A DNA stretch of 64,000 nucleotides from Trichobilharzia regenti (taxonomy: Eukaryota; Platyhelminthes; Trematoda; Strigeidida; Schistosomatidae). This document shows, one piece after another, positions 1 through 12,002 of the stretch. Below the pieces are notes generated by a model, which did no database searches, had not been told where the DNA came from, and saw nothing but the letters and a program-made list of their open reading frames with translations. The stretch is taken from assembly GCA_944472135.2 (NCBI GenBank), contig OX235270.1:136911632-136975631 (forward strand). Direction: 5' to 3'. The translations under genes were made by a program, and so were the position numbers. Positions within the stretch are counted from its first letter, which is position 1, and each line of letters opens with the position of its first letter.

Positions 1-660
1 GTTTTTGTTATATTTCCTATTCTCCTGTTGTTCAGCTGTGGCATTAAATTATTCCCTTGTTCAATGTACCCAGCATACATCTGCACTGACAACTAGTATT
101 TTGGGGGTTATCAAAGTGAGTTATAGATTTAAACTTGAATGACTTTTGAAGTATGCTTAGTTTATTGTGTTAGACAGTAGGAAACCCTAATTGGCTTCAT
201 TTGCATAGTTGTCGGTACTAAGCAAAGTATATCTACATTGTTGCAGTAAGTTATGTATTATTTGACTGAGAACATGTGTCACTTAGTACTGAATTTTATA
301 AATTCACCGCTGGACTATGCCTGTCGCGACTGATCTCATGTAGAATTGATTGATGCACATGAACTGGTTGTCGAATAGTCGCTAATATGTAGTTGTCTTG
401 TCCTAAGCTTGCTGGTTGGAGTTCATCGGTCGAGTTTAGAAAGTGGTAACTGAGTTGATCTATGCAACACTGTTGTATACTGTGTCAGATTGTCAACAGC
501 TTCAGGATGATTGATCCTACCGTCTAACATTAACACCTAAGTGATAGAGCATCATGCTAGTTAACTTAGTTAGTGGTTTTTGTTGTGCCATTGTGATGAA
601 ATTAGTATTAAGCCTAATTCTTCATAAATTATTACCAATGATATTTTCAGTTTTTTCCCT
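1..660. other. No recognised feature
   Basis: AT-rich sequence without a convincing reading frame, repeat family or RNA motif that I can identify. Confidence 0.5.
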
Positions 661-879
661 TCACATTCCCAGTGGAACATAGGGCTTCAAGCTAGTGGCT
701 TGAAGTTTCTGTAGCAGTGTTTATTTTTACAGGATGGGGTTGCTAGCCTCATGCCCAACTTTTCTTCTTTACCAGCATTATTTCTGGCTTAGCGGGGTAA
801 AGGAGGGCGTCGGCCGGGGATCGAATCCCGGACCATGTGCATGGTCGGCGAGCGTCCTAACCGCTGTGCCACTGACGCT
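661..879 (-). mobile_element. SINE-1 copy (tRNA-derived SINE, RTE-type tail)
   Basis: Read on the minus strand it begins with a tRNA-like head (GGCACAGCGGTTAGG as A-box region, GATTCGATCC as B box, matching acceptor-like arms GCGTC.../...GACGC). A conserved body follows (GGTTGGGCATGAGGCTAGC-like) and then a tail with GCCCTATGTTCCACTGGGAA. Four near full-length copies occur in the window. The head supplies an internal RNA polymerase III promoter. The tail matches the 3' ends of the RTE copies in the same window, so RTE proteins probably mobilise it. It is not a functional tRNA gene. Confidence 0.88.
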
Positions 880-1582
880 TCTTAAAGTGTGATCAAGATA
901 AATGAACTTTATCACACTTCGTACACTCTGAGGGACACAGAGTTACCCGATATTAAGGGACAAAAAGACTTGCTAATTAATGTTAGCCATGACTTCAAAA
1001 CAAATGCATATTTTAAAGCAGTTGCAGCTAGGGCTTTCTGAATGCTATGGGTGCTTCGAAGGGCTTTCAAGCGATCATATGAGTTTGTCTTCATAGTGCT
1101 CTACACAACAATTTATGTTTCATCTAGAAAACTGTACACAAGCGGCCAGTCTATGCTTTAAGAAGGAGGCATGAATATCGGAAAGAGTGCAAAGAGTAGG
1201 AAACAAATTGGTCAGTGGTACCTCACACTTCCCTTATGAGGAGAGGGTGAGACGTATATATCTCTCCCCGTTATCCTGCCGAAGAAGTGAATTCAATTTA
1301 GCATATCGTATCTTGAGGGATGATTTGGACATTGGCCTTCTTGAGGTTTTCTCTCCTAGGATACCCTTGTGAGCCCAGCACAAAAAGGTGCTCAAACCGC
1401 GGACGAACAGAATACATGTAGAATTTATATTCTCGAACAGTGTATAACGACTGGAACTCCTTTCCAGTTAGTAAATTGTTTTTATTGCTTCCTTTCTAAG
1501 TATAAACACCACAACTAAGTTAACATTGTAAAGTTCACGTAAAAATTAGCCACACTTATTGGATAAAGATAAATGAGATTTT
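880..1582. other. No recognised feature
   Basis: Only short open stretches on both strands, with no homology I recognise. Confidence 0.5.
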
Positions 1583-1591
1583 GAAAGACTG

Positions 1592-1645
1592 ATTACTGAA
1601 CAAAGAATATTATTTACGATAACCTCTTCATCAGGTTCTACAGTT
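1592..1645 (-). ncRNA. Minimal hammerhead motif in left PLE-A arm (decayed)
   Basis: On the minus strand: GTAGAAC, then CUGAUGA (1628-1634), a 10-nt weak stem-loop II, then GUAA in place of GAAA, an imperfect palindromic stem III and UU before GUUC, which pairs with GAAC. The GAAA box is mutated, so it is probably inactive. Pairing was read by eye. Confidence 0.5.
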
Positions 1646-2113
1646 ACATATCCGTAATAATGAAAGATTTAGGCTTATTAACAACATTACTAGTTAAATA
1701 ACATTGTTGAATCGATACTATCAACAGGTTGCAGTTCAATAGCATCTATAAGTGTGATAATGTGAATCAGCATAACACTACACTAAATATCAGACAAATT
1801 AATTACCGAATGCTCCAAACAGCAGAGGCTATTATGATTCGCCTAAAACAACCGGCGTGCAGAAGAAACAGGTCCAACTAGCCACGACCATGGCCCTGGC
1901 CATCTGTGGAGCCTATAAATTCATGAATTCTGTATTATCATTAATATTTCTCCTAATTGTCTGTCTGATATTCAGTGTAGTGTTATGCTGATGCACATTA
2001 TCACACTTATAGATGCTATTGAACTGCAATCTGTTGATAGTATCGATTCAACAATGTTATTTAAATAGTAATGTCGTTAACAACCCTAATTCTTTCATCA
2101 TTATAGATAGATA

Positions 2114-2163
2114 ACTGTAGAACCTGATGAAGAGCTTATCGAAAAGAATATTCTTTATTCAGT
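2114..2163 (+). ncRNA. Minimal hammerhead motif in right PLE-A arm
   Basis: CUGAUGA at 2124-2130, a weak stem-loop II, GAAA at 2141-2144, then the perfect palindrome AAGAATATTCTT as stem III, followed by U and AUUC, which pairs partly with the upstream GAAC. A palindromic stem III implies pairing between two copies (dimer), as described for animal PLE hammerheads. Stem II has only about two pairs, so activity is uncertain. Confidence 0.55.
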
Positions 2164-2175
2164 ATTTTGAAAATT

Positions 2176-2726
2176 TAAATAGGCATTTTCGATCAATTAC
2201 AAATTAGACTGTTCAACTGTCTTATTTGCAGAAAATGCAGTAGAGCACAAAGCTATAGCATACTCATTAAATATTGACTATCTTTGCCTTTGGAATTGAC
2301 AACAACCGAGTGATAACACAAAATGCCTTCCATCGTAAACTGAATAATGCATATACAAAATATCTATTTTAACAGCAGCGTCTTTTTACAAAGTGTATAA
2401 ACTTTATTTACATTAGGGAAGTTAGTAAGTTTTCGACTGAATACTCAAGAATGTTTGTATAACCATTGGAAATGTATAGATATGTAATTCGTTTCCGCAT
2501 TCAAACTATTATTCGAAATCTATTCTTAGACGTTAGTTTTCTTTTTGTCAGAAGGACTTGTTATGTATAATACTAGAAGCAAGCCGAATGAATAGTGAAA
2601 ATCATCAGTTTGTATCTTAATTTCATGAATGTCATTACACATTATAAGAGTTGGTAGCGGTTGCCATGATATTCAACATGTTATTCAAGTCTTATGCAGA
2701 TGACAAACAATATCTTAACATAATTG
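2176..2726. other. No recognised feature
   Basis: AT-rich, no supported gene or repeat family. Confidence 0.5.
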
Positions 2727-2912
2727 TGCGTCGGTGGCACAGCGGTAGGATACTCGCCAACCATGAATATTGTTCCGGGTTCGATCCCCGCTGGACGCAC
2801 ACCTTTACGTTGCCAAGCCAGTAATAAGACTGGTAAAGAGAGCAGGTTGGGTATGAGGCTACTGAGACTTCAAGCCTCTAGCTTGAAGCCACTTGGTCCA
2901 CTTGGAACGTAA
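2727..2912 (+). mobile_element. SINE-1 copy
   Basis: The tRNA-like head (GGTGGCACAGCGG as A box, GGGTTCGATCC as B box) is followed by the SINE-1 body with a small internal deletion, then the tail ending near CCACTTGGAACGTAAAG. Same family as the copies at 661, 8557 and 23387. Confidence 0.87.
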
Positions 2913-4365
2913 AGTAAAAACAGTCTTATTATAAAATTAAACAATTACGAATGTAATGTTTCTCTCTGAGACAATTAACTGAACCGCCTTTTCAAGGACT
3001 TTCAGAGTGTAAAGACACAAACTTAGTACAATGTCGCAAGATGTGTTTTTTATTTTCTGTGTCGCTTATATTTATTTTGACAGAATATTTTGGTCACCTA
3101 TGCTGGAATGTTTGTCGGTGGAGATTACATTTATACAACACTTAATTTTGTCGGTCTTACTATAAGGTATGTTTCAATGATACTATGTCTAGTTTTTGTA
3201 TTTCTTGTATATCCGGCAATTTAATTAAACAAATATAGATTAATCCATTATAATAAAGGTTTTTTTGTATTTTCCAATGAATGAATGAAAAACAAAACGA
3301 TTTTGTTTTTACTGACGTTTCGCTATTTAATGCTAATAGCTTTAACAAAGTATTATTAAGATATAGATTAACTCGGAAATATGCATTCTGTAAGGTAAAG
3401 TCACTGATGTCGAAAGGTTTTTACTAAAAACACCTACTAATTTTTAATTTAATTCTTATATACTACTTAGACTAAAGCCGGGTAGAAAACTAAAAGTTTT
3501 GCGCACGCTACTATTTATGAGTTGTTTGAATGTGAATATCGAAAAATAGGTTTAGTTGATAGTGACTAACACTTGAAACTAGGATCAGCTTCCAGTAGTT
3601 TCGGGGACTCGTAAATGTAATTGATTGATTTTCATATTCAAACTTAAATCTAGCACTCATGTTTTGAAACCCCTACTATATAGCGTAAAACAAGACATAG
3701 ATTTTGTCGTAACTCGCGGTAATTGCTAGTTGAGTCACTATGAAACAAAAGTTTACCTGATAAAAACTGTGCTTCGTGATTTGATTGAAATGAATTGAAG
3801 CTAATATGTTTGCAAAATGATCATTTCTGTTTGACAGCTGTTGATTAGTGGCATTAAATTATAAACTGCTCTCCAAATTCCATTAGTGAGCTTTCCAACG
3901 TTTCATAAAGTAAATGTTCAGTATTCTGCTTACATTCAACATCACACTGCATGTAATTGGATTGTTTAAAGGTTACTGCCTTCAGTAGGAATTCATAAAG
4001 TTAATAATTATTTGATCGAATTATACAAGAATATGCAGATACCCTGAATGAGGTCAAAAAGAAGTGCTTTATAATCAAACACTCCTTTACTGTCATTGTA
4101 TCTACCCCTATATCTATGACTATTATGAACTTAAAAGCCAACACAAGTAATCTTAAAAGTAAAAGCTGAGTATCTGATCTATCCACCGATAAGGAAGAAA
4201 CCTCATACAAAAAGGGGCAAAGTTCAAGTCAAAGAAACAATCAGTTCGAATACAATTAACCTAGAAGGCGTGAAAACACACAAAAACAACCAATCACGTC
4301 CAAGGTCACCGGGAGAGATGATTAATAAGCTCGTGGAGAAATCTAGAAGTTCACTTCATCGAATC
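2913..4365. other. No recognised feature
   Basis: No reading frame or repeat assigned. Short open stretches on the minus strand at 3160-3348 and 4001-4210 show no recognisable family. Confidence 0.45.
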
Positions 4366-4415
4366 GAAGTATGCGCTGAAGATGTCGCCTAGTAGGGCGA
4401 TGAAAGTTGCATTTT
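4366..4415 (+). ncRNA. Hammerhead-like relic (tentative)
   Basis: CUGAAGA is followed by a strong stem-loop (TCGCC/GGCGA) and then GAAAGUUGC. This is the order of a hammerhead core, but with extra bases between core and stem II and without a clear closed stem I. It resembles PLE terminal motifs. Function not supported. Confidence 0.25.
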
Positions 4416-5041
4416 AGTTGCATTTCCCCACGCTGATCACAATTAACGATAGATCTTTCTTATCTTTCAATTTATTTTTTAGTACGATTGGAGCAGTATT
4501 ATACGTTGTCTACAATTATAAATCTTCACAGATCCAGCAACCGAAATCAGGAATCTTGGTTGGTTAGTTAACATCGCAAATATTAAAGAATATTAGCATG
4601 TATTACCTTTAATTGGTTCAGTTTGATTTTATCCCCTTTCCCACTTAACCAAATTTGTTTCCCCCTTTTTTTTAAAAGAAAGACATGATGTTATTACATT
4701 GTATAAAAAAAGAGATTTATGTGCATCTGTATTCACTCTATAAATATAACAAGTATATCCTTACCATTTTCTAACTTTTTATCCCTATTCATGAAGACTT
4801 GCTTTTTGTTGTTTTATAAGTAATAAAACAAGGCATTATTTATCATTCTAGTTAAATTTGATTCCAAACAGTAAATATGCGATTGTGTCTCACATTGCCT
4901 TGCTTCAGTTTCCAAGGTAACAGGACCGTTAAAAAAACATACACTTTACAGTTAACAAAGTATGTAATGTGTCATCATAATAATGTTTCTTAACCAAGGC
5001 ACATCCACCAACCAGCTATTTTTAAAGTGTATTATCACTAT
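4416..5041. other. No recognised feature
   Basis: AT-rich, nothing identifiable. Confidence 0.45.
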
Positions 5042-7175
5042 GATTATTCGCATGGCTTCCAAGTGGAAAATAGAGATTCAGCAACACCTCTCCACTGTCT
5101 TCTATCATCTGCTGTCATCTCTAGCTCGGCCCACGATTGTCCATGATCTCTCAGTTCCTCCTAGCCAAACGATCTCCATGTCACCCTCCCGCTGACGACC
5201 ACCTCGTCGTTTCCCATTGCGATTCCACCTGAGCGATGGTCTGCAATGAGCGCGAAGTCATTCGACTATCTCCTCAATATATATACCCTAACCATCTCCA
5301 TTTTCCTCTACATATTTGTTGACCAATTAGCTCTTGGTCGGTTTGTTCCCATAGTTTCTTGTTTGCAATTCTTTCTGGCCAGCCATCTGGTCTTCACTAA
5401 GGAGCCAGTGAAACCAGCTGTTGATAAAAGTCTTCAACAATCTGTTGGAAATGCTTTTCGTGATGCGCTGGCCGGGTTTCTGACCCATACAGAAGAACTG
5501 ACTGACTTCACATTGCTGTTGAAAGTCCGAAGCCTGTTGTTTATGCTGGTTGAGTGGAGATTTCCAAACTGGTTTGTTTCAGATTGATGAAGGCGTATTT
5601 TGCTTTTCAGACTGTAACCAGATTTGATATCTTCACCCATTCCGCCTGTAGTTGAAATAATGCTTCCTAGATAAGTGAAGGAAGTGAAGTGATCTATTTC
5701 GAACTTCTCCTGTTGATGGCGATTGCTGCTGGTTGTTGTTGCAGTTGCCATGTGGTTATCTTCATCACCTCCGTCTTCGCTATGTTCACCTGAAGTCCTG
5801 TCTTCTATAGCTGCTTCTTCTGGCAGCGTTTTGGCTTTTTGCCAGCAATTCTTTGAGTCTGTGTGACGTTAAGCATAAATCATTTGAGAAATCCAGATCT
5901 TCTTATCGGCCCAATGTATTCCTGTCCTCTCATTCCCCAACACAGTGTGCCTCATAATCCAGTCTACCACAATTAGCGATATCATCGGTGACAATAAGTG
6001 GGCAGCCTTGCCCTACTCCTGTCTTCTCTAACTTCAAAGGTTTCTCTGAGTTTTCCGTTGTGGATCACTTGACACGTGTCATTGTCATATAGCCAGGTGT
6101 TGAGTTGAGTTGATGAAAATTTTGGGCACCATACTGCATAGTGTTGAAATAATAATTTCCAAACTACTTCTCTATCAACTCTGCCGAAGACCTTTTCGTA
6201 GTCGATGAAGTTAAGGTATATGTTTGACTGTCATTCTATGCTTTGTTCTATGATGATGATGATGCGTAGAGTTGCAATTTGATCAGCATATGGTTTGACT
6301 TTCCTGAATCCAATTTGTTCCGGAGTTCTGCACCCACTGTATCCTTTGCTCTCTTCAGAATAATGCGACTTAGTATTTTATTATTATTCCATGTTAATTC
6401 TTGCAGAGGCTTAAGTGGCCCTTCTTTGGCAGCTTGACAAGGTAGACAGCCTCTCTTTCAATCAGTATCGGTAGGCACCTTTCCTTCCTTCCAAACCTTT
6501 TGCAATAATAGCGTGAGCGCATCTGCCGCGTTTTCTGTGTCCGTTTTCAGTGCTCTCGAGGGAGGGGAAATTCCGTCCAGTCATAGTGCCTTACCGGCCA
6601 GTATACAGTAGCTTGATCGCATTCAGGATTTCCGCTTTAGTTGGGGAAGTGGTATCCACTGGCAGGCAGTTGTGTACGTGCTGTTGGTGGTATTTTTGAG
6701 CGAGTTGCAGGTGATGGTCGATTCAAGAATCCTTTAAAGTGATCAACCCATTGATTTATTTGTTTCTGCTCCCTGGTAATCAGGATCCTTTGGACATCTT
6801 TTATTGGTTTCGTCATCTTTTCCCGAATAGAGACCTGGTTATCTGATATCATGTCCTGAGGTCTCTTTTACCTGCGGCCTGCCTGTTCTGCTTCAGTTGC
6901 CAACCAGTGTGTCGTAGAATTGCCGTTTGTCTTTCCTAGCACTGTTCTTTACTTCTTTATTCAGTGTAGTGTACATTGAACTCAGTTTCCCCTTCTGTTG
7001 TCCATCTTCGTATTGAATTATCTTCTTTTTCAACATCCTCCTCTCTTCTCTCAGCTTGCAGGTGTCCGTTGAGAGCCATTTCTTGTTTTGTCCCTTCTCT
7101 CTTGATAAAACTGTGGTGCGTGTTTCCTGGAACTCATCTTCAAAGAGTTCCAATGTTCTTTCAAGCAAGTTTTCT
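5042..7175 (-). mobile_element. RTE-type (SR2-like) LINE, 5'-truncated and decayed
   Basis: Minus-strand fragments line up in RTE order. First comes the EN-RT linker (7168-6893, basic, with KNSARKDKRQFYDTL), then the region before RT (6852-6637), then RT pieces including NIYLNFIDYEKVFGRVD near 6230-6170 and DLDFSNDLCL near 5900. Next is FTSFTYLGSIIS at about 5670, and finally the RTE C-terminus and 3' end near 5050 with the family terminus (TTTTCCACTTGG). The usual FADD catalytic box reads FSND, so the second catalytic aspartate is lost, and there are several frameshifts and stops. The protein would be a target-primed reverse transcriptase; this copy is dead. Confidence 0.85.
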
Positions 7176-7579
7176 CAGTAATTCAAAACAATTAATTCCT
7201 TTTATAATTTGGCATAATGTCATTAGACGACGGAGATTATCTGAAAAATGTGATGTATTTTCGCATACATTTCAAACAATCTGATTACACGTTTACTTAT
7301 CAAGTCAATTTATATGGAAAATAAAAGACAGTTAAAGTACACAAAGTCAAAAAAAGGATTTAAGAATAATTAACACCACGTTTGGTTATCCCACCAGCTA
7401 ACCACTACCAAGGTAGGGTAAGAGTAATAATGAATTTAAAACAGTTTAAAGCAATAAGAAGACTTAATTTGTCTGAATCGTGTCATGCATTCGCGCGCAA
7501 ACAGTTCGATCACACACGGACTTGTCATACGAATATATATGAAATTAATATAGTTAAGTGGTGAGAAAATAAATTTAGG
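7176..7579. other. No recognised feature
   Basis: Short stretch between two retroelement relics, nothing assigned. Confidence 0.45.
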
Positions 7580-7960
7580 TCAAGTTAAAAGGACATATAA
7601 ATCCTCCGACAAACTTTCAGTGTATGACATATAGATATCTGCTAAAACGAGCCCCAACTTAATTCCCATAGCCACACCGTCAACCTGATGGAAGCAATCG
7701 GCTACAAATGTGAACCTAACATTACTAGTACATAGAAGTAATAAATCGCTTAAAAAAGATATAGGGAACGGGATGAAAATGTTATGTTTGGAAATGTAAT
7801 CCAGAAGTATCACAACACGAAGATCTGTGCAAACGGTGTGTTGACGACAAGGTATACGTGGCTTAGCCATATAGAGATACCAATTTCCTTAACTAATTCT
7901 TCATCTTCCACCGTTTTAATATGAGTTTTGATAAAGGGAAATAGCAGGTCATTATTCGCA
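7580..7960 (-). pseudogene. PLE reverse transcriptase fragment
   Basis: The minus-strand frame contains LLLCTSNVRFTF followed by HQVDGVAMGIKLGLVLADIYM. This is the PLE RT block normally reading DG(V/I)AMGSPLGP(V/L)LADIFM. The SP dipeptide is changed to IK, and both flanks are truncated with no GIY-YIG part. It is an old fragment of a PLE, closest in pattern to the PLE-B and PLE-F frames at 41 and 39 kb. Confidence 0.8.
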
Positions 7961-8239
7961 TCAAGTAAGAGATAGGAGGGTATGGTTTACTGCATGAACT
8001 TGTGTACAGCCATTCGAAATATGCTATGCTAATTTTCTATGTAGTAAGGTTGTAAAACAGTACAACACTTCAATGTAATCAAAATTTTTAAAAAGATTTT
8101 TCATAGGGAAAGAATGAGTGTAATAGGACAGGAATTATATATCTAGACTACTTTTCGTCAACCAAATAGTAAACTGATTCTTATTACTCTGATCGATTGT
8201 GGTAATACTGATCAACACCATCAGCAGTGGATAATGTTT

Positions 8240-8490
8240 ATTCAAGGGTTAGTTTGTACAGATTTGTTTGATGTCAAGTCGAATTCCACTGAGAAACAAT
8301 ATTAGTTAGAGAAACACTGGAAACCAAAGAGTACTGGACAGGTGTTTCGTTCTGATTCGAGTCTCCTTAACATTACTCATTCTTGACTGCTGGAGAGTTT
8401 CCGAATTGAACGAAGCAGCTGTCTAGTACTCTTGGTTTCTCATGTTCCACCAGGTGTTCTTGGTTCACGATGAAATCTAGTTTGAGGTAA
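8240..8490. mobile_element. SM-alpha-like foldback relic
   Basis: A head segment (TTCAAGGGTTAGTTTGTACAG) is followed by a minus-oriented tail/hammerhead arm (about 8285-8365). A plus-oriented arm (about 8415-8475) mirrors it: AGAGTACTGGACAGGTGTTTCG on one side, GAACGAAGCAGCTGTCTAGTACTC on the other. The tRNA-like body present at 27.9 and 29.4 kb is missing. Both hammerhead cores are decayed. Confidence 0.65.
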
Positions 8491-8556
8491 TATTTTTATT
8501 TAGCATCTCCAGCGAAGAATTTTACAATTATCACTAATGACTGGCTGCAATAATCT

Positions 8557-8745
8557 GTGCGTTGGTGGCACGGTGGTTAGGATGCTCGCCGACCATGCAC
8601 ATAATCCGGTGTTCAATCCACGGCCGGCGCACTCCTTTACCTCGCTAAGCCAGAAATGATGCTGGTAAAGAGGAAAGGTTGGGCATGAGGCTAGCAACCC
8701 CACCCTGTAAAATAAAAACTGCTACAGAAACTTGAAGCTCTAATA
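8557..8745 (+). mobile_element. SINE-1 copy
   Basis: tRNA-like head with A-box region GGTGGCACGGTGG and a B box decayed to GGTGTTCAATCC, then a well-preserved SINE-1 body. The copy stops near CTTGAAGCTC, before the CCCTATGTTCCACT terminus. Confidence 0.85.
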
Positions 8746-8756
8746 ATAATTTTTAA

Positions 8757-9640
8757 TAAGTTATTTTACTTTATTCCAAAAACAGTACTTATAATACAGA
8801 GTGAAATTCTCAGCATTTGTCACAATATTGCATCTGATTTACTTAAAATAGAAATAAAATTAAAACAAAAGTAACCAGAGGAATTTGTCTACGCTTACGA
8901 TATAAAGTCAAAAATATTCTATGCACGAATTGAGATCATTAAATATTATTATTATTAATAATAATAGCATTGAGTTTGTTTCAAACAGTATTGTCGATTC
9001 AGTTTGAAAATTTTAGCATGTTACTATGGAGTATTGAATCTAATGTTCTGTTGATGTAGTATAGTGAGGGGAAATACAAGATTAACAGTGGTAACACAGC
9101 TTAAACGATGATCACACTTATGAAAAATAAATAAAAACAAAAAATGAAGAGGATTATAAATATAAGAAATACAATAACAATAAAGTTTGGTACTGTAAGC
9201 GTGGAAGATATGGTTTATCCCTTAGTGCAAAGAAGGTTAGTTAGTTCATGCCTGACATTATTTCCATCACATAAACTACGTGCCAAATATGGTATAGTGG
9301 AATTTTTATACTTAGACGTACGTGCGTAAATTCTTCTAAAAAGACTCCTTGTTTTATCTGAGGAGACACAAGGTTGGAGCTGCGGGTAGAGTGGGTGTTC
9401 AGAGTCTGACGAAATTCCTTTAGCAAATTTGTTGCATGAAATCAAGTGCCTTTCATTGACAGTGTCAACGATATAGCCCAATGAGATACCACTCGTCCTA
9501 CTGACAGTCTTCAGAGTTCTACGAAGTATGACATAGTCTTTTTTAAGGAATCCAGGAAAGAATAAGCAAGGGTGAACAGTAAAGAAGAATAGGTAAAATA
9601 CGCGAGTTGACAAACTGTAAGAGGATGGGTTGAGGAACGT
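8757..9640 (-). mobile_element. CR1/Jockey-like LINE, 3' fragment
   Basis: The minus-strand frame 9613-9215 encodes a C-terminal segment (RRTLKTVSRTSGISLGYIVD, then TRSLFRRIYARTSKYKNSTI and IPYLARSLCDGN). It matches position by position the C-terminus of the larger LINE at 50227-50526. The 3' untranslated part (8757-8840: AATGCTGAGAATTTC... and TTGGAATAAAG near the end) also matches that LINE's 3' end. The copy is 5'-truncated at about 9640. Confidence 0.82.
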
Positions 9641-10235
9641 GAAGCAAAAAAAAAATGAAACAGCCTACATTGGCTCTATCTAGTCGACAGCTTACAGTAG
9701 CGAAATTGGTATGCCGGTAAAAAATAAAGTAAGTGCATTCCGAAAACTAACAATGTACATAAGTGAATTTCACCAGTGTTTAGCACTTCTCAGCTAATGA
9801 CAGTGTATCTTGTATTTCTATTCCTAAAAGTATTTTGCCTTACTTCTAACAGTACACTATTTATTTATGAATAATCTACTTTTCATTGTTTCAGTTTAAT
9901 AAAAGCATAAATGAATATTTAACGTACAACTAAATGGGTAAAGAAATAGGCGTATATTGACTAGCCTTGTAACATTAATAAGCATCTATGTTTTTTATCC
10001 GGTTACCATGACAACACTATTTTTGTTTTGCAAAACATCGTTCCCCCTATCCAAAACATTAATAAGGTGCTTTTCAGAAGGAAATGGTTCCTTTTATTTG
10101 TCACGGTGTTTTAAAACTGTTAGAATGATCACTGGGATAAAGTATGTTTCTACTGTCTAACTACTGAAAGTGATCCACAACACCACACGTATCGCTAAGC
10201 TAATCAAAGTAATCAAGATGCTTGGTGTTGCACGT
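9641..10235. other. No recognised feature
   Basis: Nothing assigned between the LINE fragment and the PLE-D foldback. Confidence 0.45.
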
Positions 10236-10546
10236 GTTAAATATAGTTCCATTAATGGATAAGATTTTATTTTGATAAATCACTCAGTGTTATATAGTAA
10301 TATCAATTGATGATGTTTCGAGCACAAACTATTGCTCATAATCAACATCAAGTCACTCACACAACTTTTTTCTTTCATTTATATACACGGGTGACTTGAT
10401 GTTGATTATGAGAAATAGTTTGTGCTGGAAACGTCACCAGTTAATATTATTGTATAACACTGTGTGATTTATCAAAATAAAATATTATCCATAATGGAGT
10501 TATACTCTACCGCAGTGCCCAAGTTTTGTATCAGTTAAATATAGTT
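10236..10546. mobile_element. PLE-D foldback with 13-bp target duplication
   Basis: The 13-bp direct repeat GTTAAATATAGTT lies at 10236-10248 and 10534-10546. The 285-bp insert consists of two inverted copies of the PLE-D pseudo-LTR (left arm 10249-10360, right arm about 10385-10533), each with TGATTATGAG...AATAGTTTGTGCT...GAAAC in its own orientation. The right end reads CTCTACCGCAGTGCCCAAGTT, the same PLE-D terminus found at 54.9, 44.9 and 42.3 kb. No enzyme coding remains, so it must have been mobilised in trans. Confidence 0.88.
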
Positions 10547-11280
10547 GTTTATTGTTTGGATCGATAGGTTAGTCTCCTTGTGTAATTGCCAACAGTCATT
10601 TTGATTCGTTCACCTAAAGGAAGAATTATGTATCCTGGATACCTTTGCTAATCACTATTTAAAAAAATCGATAGGTAGTAGTAATTTCTGGATAACACTG
10701 GAACGGATACAGGTGAATAATTTAGAAAAGTTAATAGTTGTGATATAGTGAAATAACAATGTTGACGTTTTATTTATTCAATGTAGACATGAGTTTGGTA
10801 AAATAAAGCAAAACAAATATATACACATGTCATAAGATAAGACAGGAAACTGTAGCACACAAAGACTCATCAAATACACACTGAAAATACCGAGCAATTA
10901 TTTTATAGACTTTGTTCACACATTAAATTGCCAATATTATTTATTATACAGATAGAGTGTTCGAAGTACAAGGTGCACTTATTAATCAATCTTTCAACAA
11001 CAAAAATAGGAATAATACCTGTACACAATAAGGTAGGATAGTGTTCAACCAGCATCTGTAAATTTATCGTGTCATATACATTTATCATCTTAGTGATGCG
11101 GTGTATACATATCATGTAAGTGGTTGAAGTAAGTAACTGGGTAAACACTTTTAAGTTGGCGGAATAAAACCACAATATCTAGTTGTTCTTTGTTTAACAA
11201 ACGTGTGTTTTAGTTCCACAGAATTATAGGTTTGTACAATTTCCCAATGATGGTACTAGGATAGTAGTGGGTGGATTGCT
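10547..11280. other. No recognised feature
   Basis: AT-rich. A 90-codon minus-strand open stretch (10903-11175) has no recognisable family and is treated as chance. Confidence 0.4.
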
Positions 11281-11315
11281 GTTGGTAAGTCGTGAATCGA
11301 AATTCCGCCTTCCTA

Positions 11316-11500
11316 TTCAGTAGCACAGTGGTTAGGACTCTCACCGATCATGCGCGTGGGCTGGGGTTAGATCCCCTGCTGACGCACACCTGATATCTAT
11401 GGTCGGCCTGCAAAATTTGGGCTACCGATATCACATGCTGAAAATTCCATACCTGTACCAAAAAATACAGTGTGAATCAAGCTGCAATAAAAAAAACATA
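11316..11500 (+). mobile_element. SINE-2 copy (tRNA head, CR1/Jockey-type tail)
   Basis: The tRNA-like head is close to that of SINE-1 (GTAGCACAGTGGTTAGGACTC, B box GGGTTAGATCC). It is followed by a different body (CCTGATATCTATGGTCGGCC) and a tail (ATGCTGAAAATTCCAT...TGTACC, then GTGTGAATCAAGCTG) resembling the 3' terminus of the LINE at 49.8 kb. A-rich 3' end. Confidence 0.82.
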
Positions 11501-12002
11501 GAAGAAATCTGTGGAATCTCAAAATCTTCATAGCCTTGGAGATAATGGATTTACTGTACGCATCGGATAATGAGGGTGCTGTTCCTATAAAATGGGGTGT
11601 TAATAAGGAGAATGCCTGTATCATAAGCAGTAAATAATTTTACTTTGGATAACTTGCAGCTTAGCAGGAATCCTATATAGTAGTAAGGAGTCTGTGTAGT
11701 TATTTTAAAGTAGTGGGGTGTTCTGAATAGATCATAGGAAAAATAAAAAGAATAGTTGCAACCAAGACAATTTTTCCTCGTGTGAAGTCATCAACTTGGC
11801 TGTAAATTAGCATATATACATAAATATTAAGGAAAAGTTTCAGGGTCATTTTAGGTCAGAGGTCGAAATGTACCAAATAACTAGATGAATTTGCGTAATA
11901 AAAATATGGACTAAAATTTGAAAATTATCTTGAAATTCGCATAATAAGCAAAACTAAAAATTACGATCTTATTGATAAAACAGACTGGTTACGGTTGCCA
12001 CA

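Larger units (their letters stand above)
1583..2175. mobile_element. PLE-A foldback (inverted pseudo-LTRs)
   Basis: Two arms of about 210 bp (about 1583-1800 and 1950-2175) are inverted copies of each other around a spacer of about 150 bp. Both arms carry the PLE-type terminal motif CCTGATGAAGAG...TATC followed by AATATTCTTT. The 9-bp string ATTTTGAAA lies at both outer edges and could be a target duplication or part of the ends. No RT or endonuclease frame remains. The layout matches the other PLE foldbacks in this window (10.2, 24.1 and 42.3 kb), where an inverted pseudo-LTR is joined to a heavily truncated element. Assignment to PLEs rests on that similarity. Confidence 0.7.

Noticed and set aside
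5246..5587. 113-codon plus-strand open frame
   Set aside because: Antisense of the minus-strand RTE segment containing the post-RT region.
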